Of a stretch of DNA of 64,000 nucleotides, positions 38,801 through 45,296 are shown piece after piece. Each line of letters opens with the position of its first letter. The stretch's first letter is position 1. The notes under the pieces were generated by a model that had not been told where the DNA came from, searched no databases, and saw only the letters and a list, made by a program, of their open reading frames with translations. The position numbers and the translations under genes are program-made. Source of the DNA: Branchiostoma floridae (Eukaryota; Chordata; Leptocardii; Amphioxiformes; Branchiostomatidae); assembly GCF_000003815.2 (NCBI RefSeq), contig NC_049982.1, positions 16,980,691 through 17,044,690 on the forward strand, written 5' to 3'.

Positions 38801-40766
38801 GAAGGGTGGAGGGCTGACCGATCGAGAAAAGGCAGGGATATACCAATTATGCTTAGTCTTGATATGCTTTAAATTTCTTCATTAAATTAAGATAAAGGAT
38901 TGTGGAACCAACCTCTGCAAATACTGCCATCTCCGTTAACATCTTCAAATCCTGGTAGACAACGACAGCTGTACTGAGTGTCGCTGATGGCCTTACAGAA
39001 GCCACCTGCAGGAGCACAGGTGGCCTGATCACAGGGGTCGGCTGTAGGGAGGGAGAAGGACGAGCGCAGTTTGAGTGTAGATAATGATGATAAAAACAAT
39101 TTTCACAAGTCGGAAAGATGAAAAAAGCTGCAGTTATATGTTGCAGGAAAGCAAAGTTATGAATTACATTGATGGATATGGTAGACACACAGTGCTGAAA
39201 ACTTGTAATTCCTCGATGGAGGACAAATTTTATCAACATTTCCTGTAACGTTACATCTTTCCTCTGACACTCAAGTGCCAGGTAGAGACCCATTTTATAT
39301 TCAAGCTGCTATGAGGGTAAAGGGCCTTGACACTCGAGGCCGCTGGAATAATGAATATTGCTTAATATTGGCTTGTCCCCCATTCTTAGACCATCTTTCA
39401 ATAAACAACATGATGCTGGGTGTCAGCTTTTGACGTCTTGTTCGAATCTCTGTTGATATATGAAGAGGTTTAAATGAGTTAGGAGGGCAGCAGAAAGGTA
39501 TCATGAATGCCTGTGATATTGACGAGCCAAAAATATTGATCTTTTATCAAGGTTTGTTCTGGATTTAAAAATGACTTGATAGAGCTTTCGAAGAAGAAAA
39601 CAATGTATAACAACAAAATTCATCCTGACCTTGTGATGCTCTCTTTACAACCGACTTGACATCGTTTCTGTTCACTGCTAACCCATGGCATGCTAGAAGG
39701 ACAAAAATATGATAACTTAAACTGTGTCATGAGAATTAGTGACTGACAAAATTCAACCCAGTCTGCTGCGTAAATCCAAAGTAGATGTCTCTGAAACAAG
39801 ATGATAAGTAAAGATTTAAGAATCAATTTTGCTTGTACTACGGAAGTCTAGTAGACTCTCGATACGGAAACAAGGGAAACTTCTGCCCTATATATAGGCA
39901 CGAGAAAGGAACCACCTGCCATTTAAGCCATGTGTGCATGTGTTCTAGATTCCCTAACGGTCCTCGTTCTTCCACCTTTTCCTTCAGCACGTCTTGTTAA
40001 CGAGACTAGGAAGCCTCAGAACAAGTAACAATGGGCGGATGTCCTGTTCATGTTCGTCTCGTTCGGATTGGGTCTGACAAGTGTGGTCCGACAGCCATGT
40101 ACCTTTGTTCAAGAACTTTTTTGTAAGACGTACCTTAAAACAAGAATTCAACTGATAAAGCACTAATTGATTCGCTGAGTCGTTATCAATTTCAACCGCA
40201 GAGAATGCAGAACAAAACATGGTGTGATACATGTTCCGGAGTGAGTGGAACGTTTTGAGTTTTCGAAACCACCTTACAAGAGAAGAATCGAGATTGATAA
40301 CCATGTCTTGCCTTGATAGTTACCGAACACGCTTCATACCCCAAAACGAAGTACCACTCTGCACAATGCTTGGAACCACGCACATGAAGAGGAGGCCATG
40401 GTGAACATCGCGGCACAGCTGTAGCAGTAGTCCAGAAGTGCGTTACAACTAACCCCCCGGAGTCAGTTTTAGACGTAATTTAATTTAAAAGAGGAGCCTG
40501 ACATTACCGTTTCCATCATGTACACTCACTTCAAATCCTTCCCTGTAAGCGAAGAGGTCCCTTTTATTGTTGTGAGAAGCGGCATGTTCCATAAATTGCC
40601 GATGAACAAAACGAAGCCCAATTTTCTCATTTTGACGAAGACAACGGTACGAAATCCATAAAACGCAGTTAAATAGAAATCCCTCTTACTGAAGCTTACC
40701 TGTTAGTATAGTTGCGACAAAGACTGCCGTGTGGGTGAACACACCCCCTTTGCTCAGTTTCATCAT
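7734..40766 (-). CDS. Giant secreted vWF/gel-forming-mucin-like protein (EGF-VWA-WSC-D domains-CysD-C modules-CTCK)
   Basis: I could place 63 exons, from ATG 40766 to TAA 7734, all in one continuous phase chain except inside N gaps and at one exon (see 11994-12226). Exons, high to low: 40766-40700, 39692-39630, 39041-38913, 38780-38652, 37909-37787, 37334-37133, 36874-36510, 36022-35729, 35549-35517, 35208-34949, 34711-34583, 34235-34090, 33745-33613, 33149-33014, 32771-32563, gap, 31037-30886, 30559-30426, 30184-30100, 29619-29493, 29257-29130, 28966-28839, 28565-28474, 27911-27677, 27324-27278, 27077-26918, 26680-26574, 26327-26227, 25828-25630, 25300-25085, 24576-24327, 24093-24050, 23924-23793, 23674-23548, 23322-23184, 22932-22736, gap, 21895-21849, 21487-21365, 21133-20977, 20599-20454, 20155-19895, 19760-19636, gap, 18325-18227, 17830-17644, 17240-17085, 16957-16771, 16663-16567, 16417-16240, 15872-15646, 15517-15328, 14749-14592, 14223-14046, 13880-13707, 13387-13146, 12772-12545, 12226-11994, 11855-11628, 11497-11267, 10889-10662, 10542-10309, 9909-9673, 9540-9348, 8845-8723, 7894-7734. 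The product is at least 3,400 aa, secreted, and probably disulfide-multimerised like vWF and mucins. That role is inferred from the family. Confidence 0.85.
8349..8596. mobile_element. MITE with about 45-bp terminal inverted repeats
   Basis: The two ends are inverted copies: the first 21 bases from GGTGCACTCTCACTGCACTTG are exact at both ends, and the next 25 or so are similar. The element is about 250 bp, AT-rich inside, has no ORF, and lies in the intron between the two CTCK exons. TAA-like bases flank both ends and may be the target duplication. Confidence 0.75.
9348..9540 (-). other. VWC domain exon before the cystine knot
   Basis: The exon starts VGTEWTDQSDHCRTCSCSW and ends TDGCCKVYDDTN. 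The CxxCxC and the late CC pair are the VWC signature. The split codon at the donor (T + GT) restores a cysteine at the start of the CTCK exon. A VWC directly before the CTCK is also the order in vWF and mucins. Confidence 0.8.
11543..11574. repeat. Poly(C) and (AC)n tract
   Basis: Sixteen C are followed by about eight AC units, within the intron between two Cys-module exons. Such tracts are prone to length change and sequencing error. Confidence 0.9.
11994..12226 (-). other. Cys-module exon with a one-base deletion
   Basis: The six sister exons have lengths divisible by three and read (V/I)G-x-x-W. Here the acceptor is followed by GTTGGGACACCTGGAATG, one base short of V-G-x-T-W-N, so the exon is 233 bases and the downstream frame is off by one relative to the acceptor. 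The rest of the module is intact in the shifted frame. This may be an assembly error or a real lesion. Confidence 0.75.
13146..13387 (-). other. Cys-rich linker module after the fifth D unit
   Basis: The 81-residue exon contains GCVDEYNMPRRLGECW, CQLICCTGH, CPPQQHCATGF and NSCCREVQC, and ends CVHNNLTYQ like the modules that follow it. It enters in phase 1 and leaves in phase 0, which makes it the adaptor between the phase-1 TIL exon and the phase-0 module run. It is VWC-like by its CC pairs. Confidence 0.7.
13707..15872 (-). other. Fifth VWD-C8-TIL unit (D4-like)
   Basis: Exon 15646-15872 opens CRGYGDPHYLNFDGQYFMF, the start of a VWD domain. Exon 15328-15517 carries the central strand region and ends at GLCG. 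Exon 14592-14749 starts RCDNLKDECNDCEC, so the family CGxC-type motif reads GLCGRC. Exon 14046-14223 is a C8-like segment (CLYDTQHC, YASECLRLGVCLDWR), and exon 13707-13880 is TIL-like (CGSGAVYKACSC, CFCEDGLVLHSQTGVCV). By position, after CysD and before the C modules and the CTCK, it corresponds to vWF D4. Confidence 0.85.
16240..16417 (-). other. VWC domain exon between CysD and the D4-like unit
   Basis: It reads NGETWYDADNHCKRTLFSC, CNCGLISMENTLTCPE and VGDCCPQYTC. CxC, the CP and the final CC pair are VWC features. The donor is phase 1 and the split codon gives a Cys just before the VWD start. Confidence 0.75.
16567..17240 (-). other. Mucin CysD (WxxW) domain in three exons
   Basis: Exon 17085-17240 ends with CSWSPWMNSDTPSK, which has the WxxW motif. 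Exon 16771-16957 reads DDDETYEHLRAAGLEFC, DIQCRNSKAPDFPF and GVECDVNTGLHC. Exon 16567-16663 reads TCYDYAVRVYCCE. The order WxxW, ETY, C, QCR, V-x-C, GL-x-C, C-x-DY-x-VRVYCC is that of the CysD domains of MUC2, MUC5AC and MUC5B. Only one copy is readable. The first exon also holds a TIL-like Cys segment (TCPPNTVATT, DECGCDVMTCGC) ahead of the WxxW. Confidence 0.85.
17453..17627. mobile_element. 175-bp Tc1/mariner-type MITE with TA target duplication
   Basis: The element starts CAGTAGAAGCCA and ends with the exact complement TGGCTTCTACTG, flanked by TA on both sides (17451-17452 and 17628-17629). The inner bases are partly inverted too, and there is no ORF. It lies only 16 bases beyond the donor of the exon ending at 17644. 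Confidence 0.85.
17644..18325 (-). other. VWC-like domain in two exons
   Basis: Exon 18227-18325 reads CHEYHKAQDQCCGQCIATSCC, and exon 17644-17830 reads INSTWTLPTDSCHVCTCSSS, CPRMPCV, DRIREVPTADGCCII. CxxCxC after a Trp and a late CC pair are VWC features. The exon before 18325 is lost in the gap 18685-19635. Confidence 0.75.
18161..18184. repeat. Near-perfect palindrome of the CAAGGAG family
   Basis: Twenty-four bases, CAAGGAGGTTAT and its complement with one mismatch, lie in an intron of the giant gene. The arms are shared with the hairpins at 344, 37011 and 47309. Confidence 0.5.
18685..19635. other. Assembly gap (N)
   Basis: This run of 951 N cuts into a Cys-module exon that starts at 19760 (KDTWMEGKCKRCECTAEVD). 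At least the rest of that module is missing. Confidence 0.99.
19636..20599 (-). other. TIL-like and Cys-module segment after the fourth D unit
   Basis: Exon 20454-20599 is TIL-like (CEWHYDPCGTACPATC, CDLPCLEGCHPKC). Exon 19895-20155 continues with GTVLHEGRCITPDQCP, then CGPCCNKTAPVDEYGC, and a module tail with DECGCEHIRC. Exon 19636-19760 begins a module of the kind seen downstream (TWMEGKCKRCEC) and runs into the gap. If a Ser/Thr-rich mucin tract exists, this gap would be the place for it; none is seen in the readable part. Confidence 0.75.
20923..20946. repeat. (ATT)n microsatellite
   Basis: About eight ATT units lie directly 3' of a C8 exon donor, in an intron. Confidence 0.85.
20977..23322 (-). 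other. Fourth VWD-C8 unit (D3-like), partly in an assembly gap
   Basis: Exon 23184-23322 contains CSHGSWTCTERLC followed by TCAVYGEGHFLTFDGRRYQF, the VWD start. Exon 22736-22932 carries the next strands (TCGLAIMTRLESGMEIKI). The part that should hold the CGLCG motif is hidden in N 21896-22383. Exon 21849-21895 resumes with VQLFANSWKTSA, exon 21365-21487 with CPDMAQPAPSPCEE, and exon 20977-21133 is C8 (CVSDSCACDGGGDCHCLC, YGDMCNLQGVHVRWR). The preceding extra TIL/E segment makes it correspond to vWF D3. Confidence 0.85.
21896..22383. other. Assembly gap (N)
   Basis: This run of 488 N lies inside the fourth VWD domain. The exon before it ends in phase 2 and the partial exon after it ends in phase 0, so part of an exon and probably one further exon are missing. 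Confidence 0.99.
23548..24576 (-). other. TIL, E-like and second TIL segment (D'-like)
   Basis: Exon 24327-24576 is a TIL (CPQSGQVWQECGSSCTRSC, CVAGCNCPSGLY, CPCYHQGDVYEA). The short exon 24050-24093 is E-like (CSCENGVMSCEERPP). Exons 23793-23924 and 23548-23674 give a second TIL (CANAGYGEFGLACEASC, GCVCAPGLLRYQDKCV, CPCWYSGQEYQPG). An extra TIL-E pair before a VWD is the D' arrangement of vWF and mucins and fixes the D1-D2-D'-D3 register. Confidence 0.8.
25085..27324 (-). other. Third VWD-C8 unit (D2-like)
   Basis: Exon 27278-27324 supplies CTCMARKWICTENICP. Exon 26918-27077 opens TCSVHGNLHYSTFDGHHYEF. Exon 26574-26680 (SASLLLQGGTAGRVKLLPAG), exon 26227-26327 (FGLTVLWDGRTSLY) and exon 25630-25828 (KTNGLCGTFNGNQRDDF, FSSSWKV) complete the VWD, with GLCG present. 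Exon 25085-25300 is C8 (CHDLIDPSHQIAHCQNDVC, YARECAQTGVVIDWR). For the exon ending at 26918 I chose the gtcagt donor; the alternative gtacag donor at 26899 would create a stop with the next acceptor. Confidence 0.85.
27677..31037 (-). other. Second VWD-C8-TIL unit (D1-like)
   Basis: Exon 30886-31037 holds CAAFGQSHYQTYDGNLIDF. Exons 30426-30559 and 30100-30184 are the middle strands. Exon 29493-29619 contains QMCGLCGNSNGNPDDDF with the full CGLCG motif linked to vWF and mucin assembly. Exon 29130-29257 has FGNSWKM. Exons 28839-28966 and 28474-28565 make the C8 (CHKDVDPFPYIETCKLDMC, YSRACASHGISLNWR), and exon 27677-27911 is the TIL (DECGTACPGTC, CVDGCHCPAGTVWNGTQCV). Confidence 0.87.
29758..30066. 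repeat. Intronic duplication carrying a copied exon edge
   Basis: Bases about 29811-29990 are a diverged copy of 28321-28510, including the donor end of the C8 exon 28474-28565 (the shared stretch reads taccacaaaaattt). The copy sits in the intron before exon 29493-29619 and is flanked by two direct copies of an approximately 48-bp sequence (29758-29806 and 30019-30066, core TTTCAAAAGGACATTA). The copied exon piece is too short and mutated to act as an exon. Confidence 0.75.
31541..32162. other. Assembly gap (N), probably hiding one exon
   Basis: This run of 622 N lies between a TIL exon that ends in phase 0 (32563) and a VWD exon that starts in phase 1 (31037). The phase step requires at least one unseen exon, most likely the short Cys exon that links TIL to VWD elsewhere in the gene. 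Confidence 0.95.
32267..32420. mobile_element. Pogo/Tigger-like terminal fragment
   Basis: The sequence TA-CAGTAAAACTTGCC, followed by repeated GACCACCT and ATTACGACC-type words, resembles the inverted terminal repeats of pogo/Tigger elements. I find no matching right end, so this is a one-ended relic. The right boundary given is approximate. Confidence 0.45.
32563..35208 (-). other. First (extra) VWD-C8-TIL unit
   Basis: Exon 34949-35208 opens YCRAYGDPHYQTFDGRNYDF. Exon 34583-34711 (VVVVMDFGVRVAFNGLNMAE) and exon 34090-34235 (YMGKLVGMCQDFNMDKSNDL, DMGNSWN) complete the VWD. The CGLCG position reads VGMCQDF, so one Cys of the pair is missing. Exons 33613-33745 and 33014-33149 are C8 (CHLLLDAQMYTENCMIDMC, FAEDCAEHGVIIDWR). 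Exon 32563-32771 is a TIL (CVSPCQATC, CLEGCQCKEGYVLSGETCV). This unit is additional to the D1-D2-D'-D3 set that follows. Confidence 0.87.
35517..36022 (-). other. WSC-like Cys domain plus short linker exon
   Basis: Exon 35729-36022 (98 codons, phase 1-1) reads YKSLGCWIDTVDRAVDTLEG, AIHRCYQVALSRGFTVFAVQ and NGGQCFSS, with CGYDGKGGPWSNQVYQIVG near its end. The pattern (GC-W/F at the start, a central FxVFAVQNGGxC, GPWxNxVYQ at the end) belongs to a WSC-like domain common in marine invertebrate proteins. Its carbohydrate-binding role is assumed, not shown. The 33-base exon 35517-35549 is a Pro/Thr linker to the first VWD. Confidence 0.75.
36510..37334 (-). other. VWA domain in two exons
   Basis: Exon 37133-37334 reads VDLVFLLDGSGSIG, the DxSxS metal-binding (MIDAS) motif, then VGVVQYS. 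Exon 36510-36874 continues KKGSTNTGKAIDF (the MIDAS Thr) and VLIVITDGES (the MIDAS Asp), then VYAVGVGDG, and ends ALQETVCEG. All MIDAS residues are present, so divalent-cation-dependent ligand binding is plausible. In vWF the A domains lie after D3; here the single A domain is N-terminal to all D units. Confidence 0.92.
37011..37053. repeat. Hairpin repeat of the CAAGGAG family
   Basis: AAGGAGCTTTAATTTATA faces TATAAAAGCTCCTTGG across a 3-base loop in the intron between the two VWA exons. It resembles the hairpins at 344 and 18161 but with a longer AT-rich stem. Confidence 0.5.
37787..39041 (-). other. Three EGF-like exons
   Basis: Exons 38913-39041 and 38652-38780 (43 codons each) and 37787-37909 (41 codons) are all phase 1-1. 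The first two are near-identical: ADPCDQATCAPAGGFC, YSCRCLPGF (HCLPGF in the second) and NGDG. The third reads ADPCARSDCAPEDQARC, YRCECLPGYSGDGRVC. All have six Cys in EGF spacing. The near identity of the first two suggests recent duplication. Confidence 0.88.
38019..38110. repeat. 20-bp tandem repeat in an intron
   Basis: Four to five copies of a 20-base unit (TTGTTGGAAAAATCTCAAGA and variants) run head to tail, with exact 20-base spacing from 38041 to 38100. More diverged words of the same kind continue at about 38150-38200 and 38370-38430. Confidence 0.8.
39630..40766 (-). other. Signal peptide exon and short second exon
   Basis: Exon 40700-40766 starts MMKLSKGGVFTHTAVFVATI, with a short basic N-region and a hydrophobic core, fitting a signal peptide. 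Two adjacent ATGs exist; I use the first. Exon 39630-39692 (63 bases, phase 1-1) gives ACHGLAVNRNDVKSVVKRAS, which I do not recognise. The start is supported by a TATA-like box about 100 bp upstream. Confidence 0.7.
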
Positions 40767-42322
40767 CTCAGCTTCAGTCCAGTGTCCTCTGGACCGCAGA
40801 ACTAGACCCGGGCAGGTTTCAGTTGAACATGGGTAAGTGTTGCTTGCGACCTGCCCTCTGCTTGCTTATATATGATTGTATGCAAATTGGTGGTGGTACG
40901 CCAAAAGTTGGTGGCACGCCAACTAGACAGCGGGGCGTTATTGATGTCTGATGATACCAGAAGTTTACAAATAAAACTAAATGTCAACTCTGTCATTGGC
41001 AGACGTTTTCCACGAAAAGTACAAGATATCAATGCGCTCTGTTGGTATAGGAGGAAAGCCATATCCTTTGTGCGTGGAAGTTGTGCGTGTCTGATTTTTG
41101 TGATAAAGAACTGACGTCCTCACTGTTTGTAAAATGCTGTTGTGGCATGGTACGTTCTCGGAGCCTGTGCGGAAGCTCCTGCCGCCAAACGGTCTATACC
41201 ACCCACTGTGTGCGTATGATCAGCACGGACGGACGGACGCAGAAAATGTCAGTAACTTGGGCTAAAGTCACTAATGTATTGCACACTTCACTCCTTTGAA
41301 AGAAATGATTTCCAAACACTGATCCAAACTTTGATTCTTGTGATATTTGTGTATGTTATTGCGATTTTTTTTCTTTGTGCAAACTTTTCTTCCTGCACAA
41401 GTGACACAATCAAGCACTACCGCGCTCGACTCCATGATGTCATGAAGGCGAAGTGGGCGGGTAAAGTTTCTAGATAATACTGTATACAGAACACAGTATC
41501 ATAGTTATCAAACAGTGCTCTACATGTGTACATTGGAAAACTATCAGACAATTTCAAAAGTAATCCTGATACATATTTCAACGTATCACATTTAAAATAT
41601 GACATTCGTTTCGGTGTCAAACAGGACTTATCTGACTCTGACGAATCTGCCTCTCTGAATTCATCCATATGAGCTTTGTGAGTTTTTGTGTCTTCTACTT
41701 GTTCCTTTTACGTTACTCCAACAGAACTCGTGGAAGATTTGTACAGTTGACCTTGAAGAATGTAGGTCAGCATTATGACGCTGATGACGTGGTAACATTA
41801 CTTCTTATCGCATCTATTCAGACGCTGAACCAGCTTCCGCTAAGGAAGGCTCTCCGTGACTGACATGTCTTACCATTTCCCCAAACAGTATTGCTTTCCT
41901 TTCCAGTGTTTATATGATGATCCTTGAGTCTGAGTCACTGTGAGCTGCACGATCTTAACTCCGTGTCTCCGTTAGAGTAGCGGAAATCTTACTACGCCTT
42001 GTGCCACGTTGCTTACGTGACGCCGTGCTCAGCCATTGATCATTTCTGATGGTTGACATTTTGTTGAAACGTCATGACACCCGTGTGAAAATTCTACTTA
42101 GTTTCAGACAGTCAGACGGCAACCTGTCTTGTCGCGGCAGTTGGCAATTCTTCGATATGACGAGGCCATTATTCACAATTGAGTAATATAACTGCCAGTC
42201 AGTGCTAGTTATCTGATTACTAATTATTAATCAAAGTTCAAGAGAACGACAATTTATCCATGTTTGAAAACATAGCACTACTGGGCAGTCTTTAACTGTT
42301 ATGATATTGCTGATTTGCCCTA
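40767..42322. other. Intergenic region, no gene seen
   Basis: This stretch separates the 5' end of the giant mucin-like gene from the 3' end of the first decarboxylase; both lie on the minus strand. I see only short random ORFs and no repeats of note, apart from a small GGAC-rich word near 41230. Confidence 0.6.
40865..40872 (-). promoter_or_regulatory. Candidate TATA box of the giant mucin-like gene
   Basis: TATATAAG on the minus strand lies about 100 bases upstream of ATG 40766. With a start about 30 bases downstream this would leave a 5' UTR of about 70 bases. It is the clearest TATA-like word just upstream of the first exon. Confidence 0.45.
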
Positions 42323-45296
42323 TTATAAAGCATTGCTTTGAAAGGACCCCCAAAGATGGCCACGCTTCTCCCGGATCAAAGCCAAGCATAGTTCAATATG
42401 CTCAATGTGGGTCCTGAAGCACAGGACACAGACACGCAGGTAGAACTGGCCGTAAAGTTCAGCAGGCGTCATGAAGATTTTCCCATCAGACACCAGGTCG
42501 TTCAGTAGCTGTTGGTTGAAGTTGTTGATGTCGACGCCAGGTGGTGCTGTAGCACGAAACACGACCACGGACACCTCCGGCTCCAACGGTAGCTCGAATT
42601 CACCAGTCTCTATTGATTGATAAAAATGACTATTTGGTTACATTTGGGAATAAAATCAACAAAAGACGGATGAAGTCCAGACGGAGATGTAAATCTACAA
42701 GACGTGCAGGAATTGGTTTTAGTAATTACAGACACCAGAATACCCGTCCCAAGCATTGAGACAAAATGGTCAATTTGTACCTTTCAGCTTCCCGTAGAAG
42801 TAACGTGCCAGTAGGAGTTTCTCTTCCAGGGCCGCACGGAAAACTCCAACACCAAACATTTTCAGCGGAAGCCACATCTGAGCACCTCTGGAAGGAACAG
42901 GTAAGGAATGAGACAAGCCTTAATGAGTTTCCGTTAAAAAATAAACTTCAAGGATTGATAGATAGACTGGCTGCAATTTCTACGTTTACCAATGAAACCC
43001 CATATACGTTATGCTGGTGTCATTTTTAGCCGAAACGAATAGCAAATTTAAGTATCTAAAAAACGATAACTGACGACTGTCAAGAACAAAACTGTATCGT
43101 AGACGACAATGTTAAAATTGAAACTTCAATGCCCATGGGGAAGGAAATGTCAGTTAGCAAAGGAAAGGAAATGCGATTTTTATTTGTCGTTATCAAGTAC
43201 CGAAGACATTTCACCTGAATGACCTGGTCAGTTCAAAGGACAGCTCACATGGAGACAGATGATCAGCTGAAAAGAACTGCATCCCCTTGAACACGCTAGA
43301 TGTTTGCTCCGAGAAGCAACACTCTTGGAGCTTCTTTCCATCTTTCACAACAAGAACCCCGACACCACTAGGAAGAAAAAGCCCTGAGGATACAAGTTAG
43401 TGACATAACCGTAGACTACGTCGTAAGACCATGAATTAAACTATTTCTATTTTACAACAAATTCAAACAATACCTTTCACTAAAAATAGTGACTTGTGGA
43501 TAAAATGATTGCATGATTCCTACATTATTCCGACAAACCTTTGTGTGGATTGACCACGATTGAATCGCTCCGCTCCACACCAACAAACAGCTGTTTCACC
43601 TCATCACACAGAGCGAAGAAGCCTCCATACGCGGCATCGACGTGGAGCCAGAGTTGGTGACGGTCACACACATCGGCGATGTCGTTCAAAGGATCAACAC
43701 TTCCGGTCAGCGTGGTGCCTACAGTTGCCACCACCAGAAAGGGCAACAAGCCGGCCTGATTGATATAATAAAGTAACAGTTTGTACTGTCAGCAAACGTC
43801 GCCTCGACACTGCATTGTGTTGTGATAAGGGATAAAGTAGTGCCACTAACAGACCATTATGACTACGGGCAATAAAGCAATATGTAGAGATCTTGGATGA
43901 ACAAAGAGAAGTCTTCAGTTAGAATTTCCTATCCATGAATTGTCTCACTTTCTTGTCGTCATTGATCTGCCTTTCAAGAGCCGCTGCTGTCATTTTTAAC
44001 TCCTTGTCCACTGGAGGTGTCTTCATAATGGCTTCCCGCATCCCAACGGCCCGAAGTCCCTTCTGCACAGCATAATGGGTGAACTCGCTACAATAAACCA
44101 CACATCTGTGGAGAAACATCGAAGACATCTAAGTTTCTTGATCTGTTCTTAGTGGTGCAACCGTTGCCATAATGACACTATCATGATACACATGTTTTAA
44201 GCTATAGCTTAGATAACATAACCAAAACCAAATATCTACCTGTGAAAGTCTGCTGCCTTCAGCTCCCTGCTGTCCCGTGCGACAGCTAACGCCGTGAGAG
44301 TGGCGAGAGAACCTCCTGATGAAATGTTCCCAGCATGCCCTGCGGGATAGCCGAACAGGTCTGCCACCCATTTGATCAGCCTGTTTTCCATCTGGACCGC
44401 TGCTGGGCTCTCCAAATGGACCACTGTGGTGTTTATTCAAACATAAATTATCTTATTTTCATTTCCACCCCCGTCCCACAAGTAATAAGAAATAGAACAG
44501 TTAATGGCCATTGATCTGCTATTTTGGTATTTTGGGTATTCAATGCGTTGATGGGTGAAAGTCAGGAAGGTAAACAACACCTGCTACTGCTTGAGTGTAA
44601 CGTCTCCAGGCCACAAGGTTATGTACACACCTGAGTACGTAGTGAAGGCTGCAGGAAGGAAACCACCCAGGGCTGCGGGATAGGTCCCATGGCCAGACGG
44701 AATAAACCCGAGGAACATCGGGTGGCCTGGGATGACTCCGGCTCTTACCAAACGATCGTTGAGGTCTTGCATAACGGAGTCTGTGCAGGCATAAATGGAG
44801 AGAAGCTGTTGGCAATATCAATTTGCTATCATTCTTATCTTATTGCATGTACGAAATACATCCCTGCTTGCCTCAATGTTGTATCAATACAATACGCTAA
44901 TTACTAGTAAAGTCGTGTTCAGTTATCGGCAACCCTGGACTTTGGCCAAACAGTCGGGTACTTTGACAAACAGTCTTCTGATACAGTCATCAATCTTCTC
45001 TCTTTACTATTAAACGTTACAAATACTTGTTTAAACTAAAGGAAACTGTATTCATTTTTTCTCTCACCAAAATCAACTGGGTTTTCACTGATGTCATCCC
45101 TAGTTTCAAGGCTTCCCTTGTCCAACATCTTGATCGGTCCGTAGGTTAATTTTGTTACATTGTCATCATACGCGTTAATCAACTGTACGGTCTTTTTAGT
45201 CATGGCATCGCGATCGACCTCTTGAACTTCCAAAACAGAGGTCTTTGTTTTCAGGTCTGCTAGCCTCTGACGAAGGTTGTGATTTGCACCTGCCAT
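42323..45296 (-). CDS. Group II PLP-dependent decarboxylase, copy A
   Basis: Eight exons: 45296-45068, 44780-44631, 44423-44240, 44105-43949, 43755-43539, 43383-43215, 42887-42781 and 42609-42323, joining to 499 aa. Fold landmarks in order are GTYPAALGGFLPAAF, MENRLIKWVADLFGYP, SSGGSLATLTAL (PLP phosphate loop), YCSEFTHYAVQKGLRAVG (the His that stacks on PLP), HVDAAYGGFF (the Asp pairing with the pyridine N) and VVNPHKGLFLPSG (the Schiff-base Lys). Animal aromatic amino acid decarboxylases usually have NPHKW; the Gly here places the enzyme in a separate branch closer to microbial-type decarboxylases. The residues needed for PLP chemistry are present, so activity is likely. The substrate (tyrosine, tryptophan or another) cannot be told from sequence. 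Copy B at 46882-51061 has the same intron positions. Confidence 0.9.
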
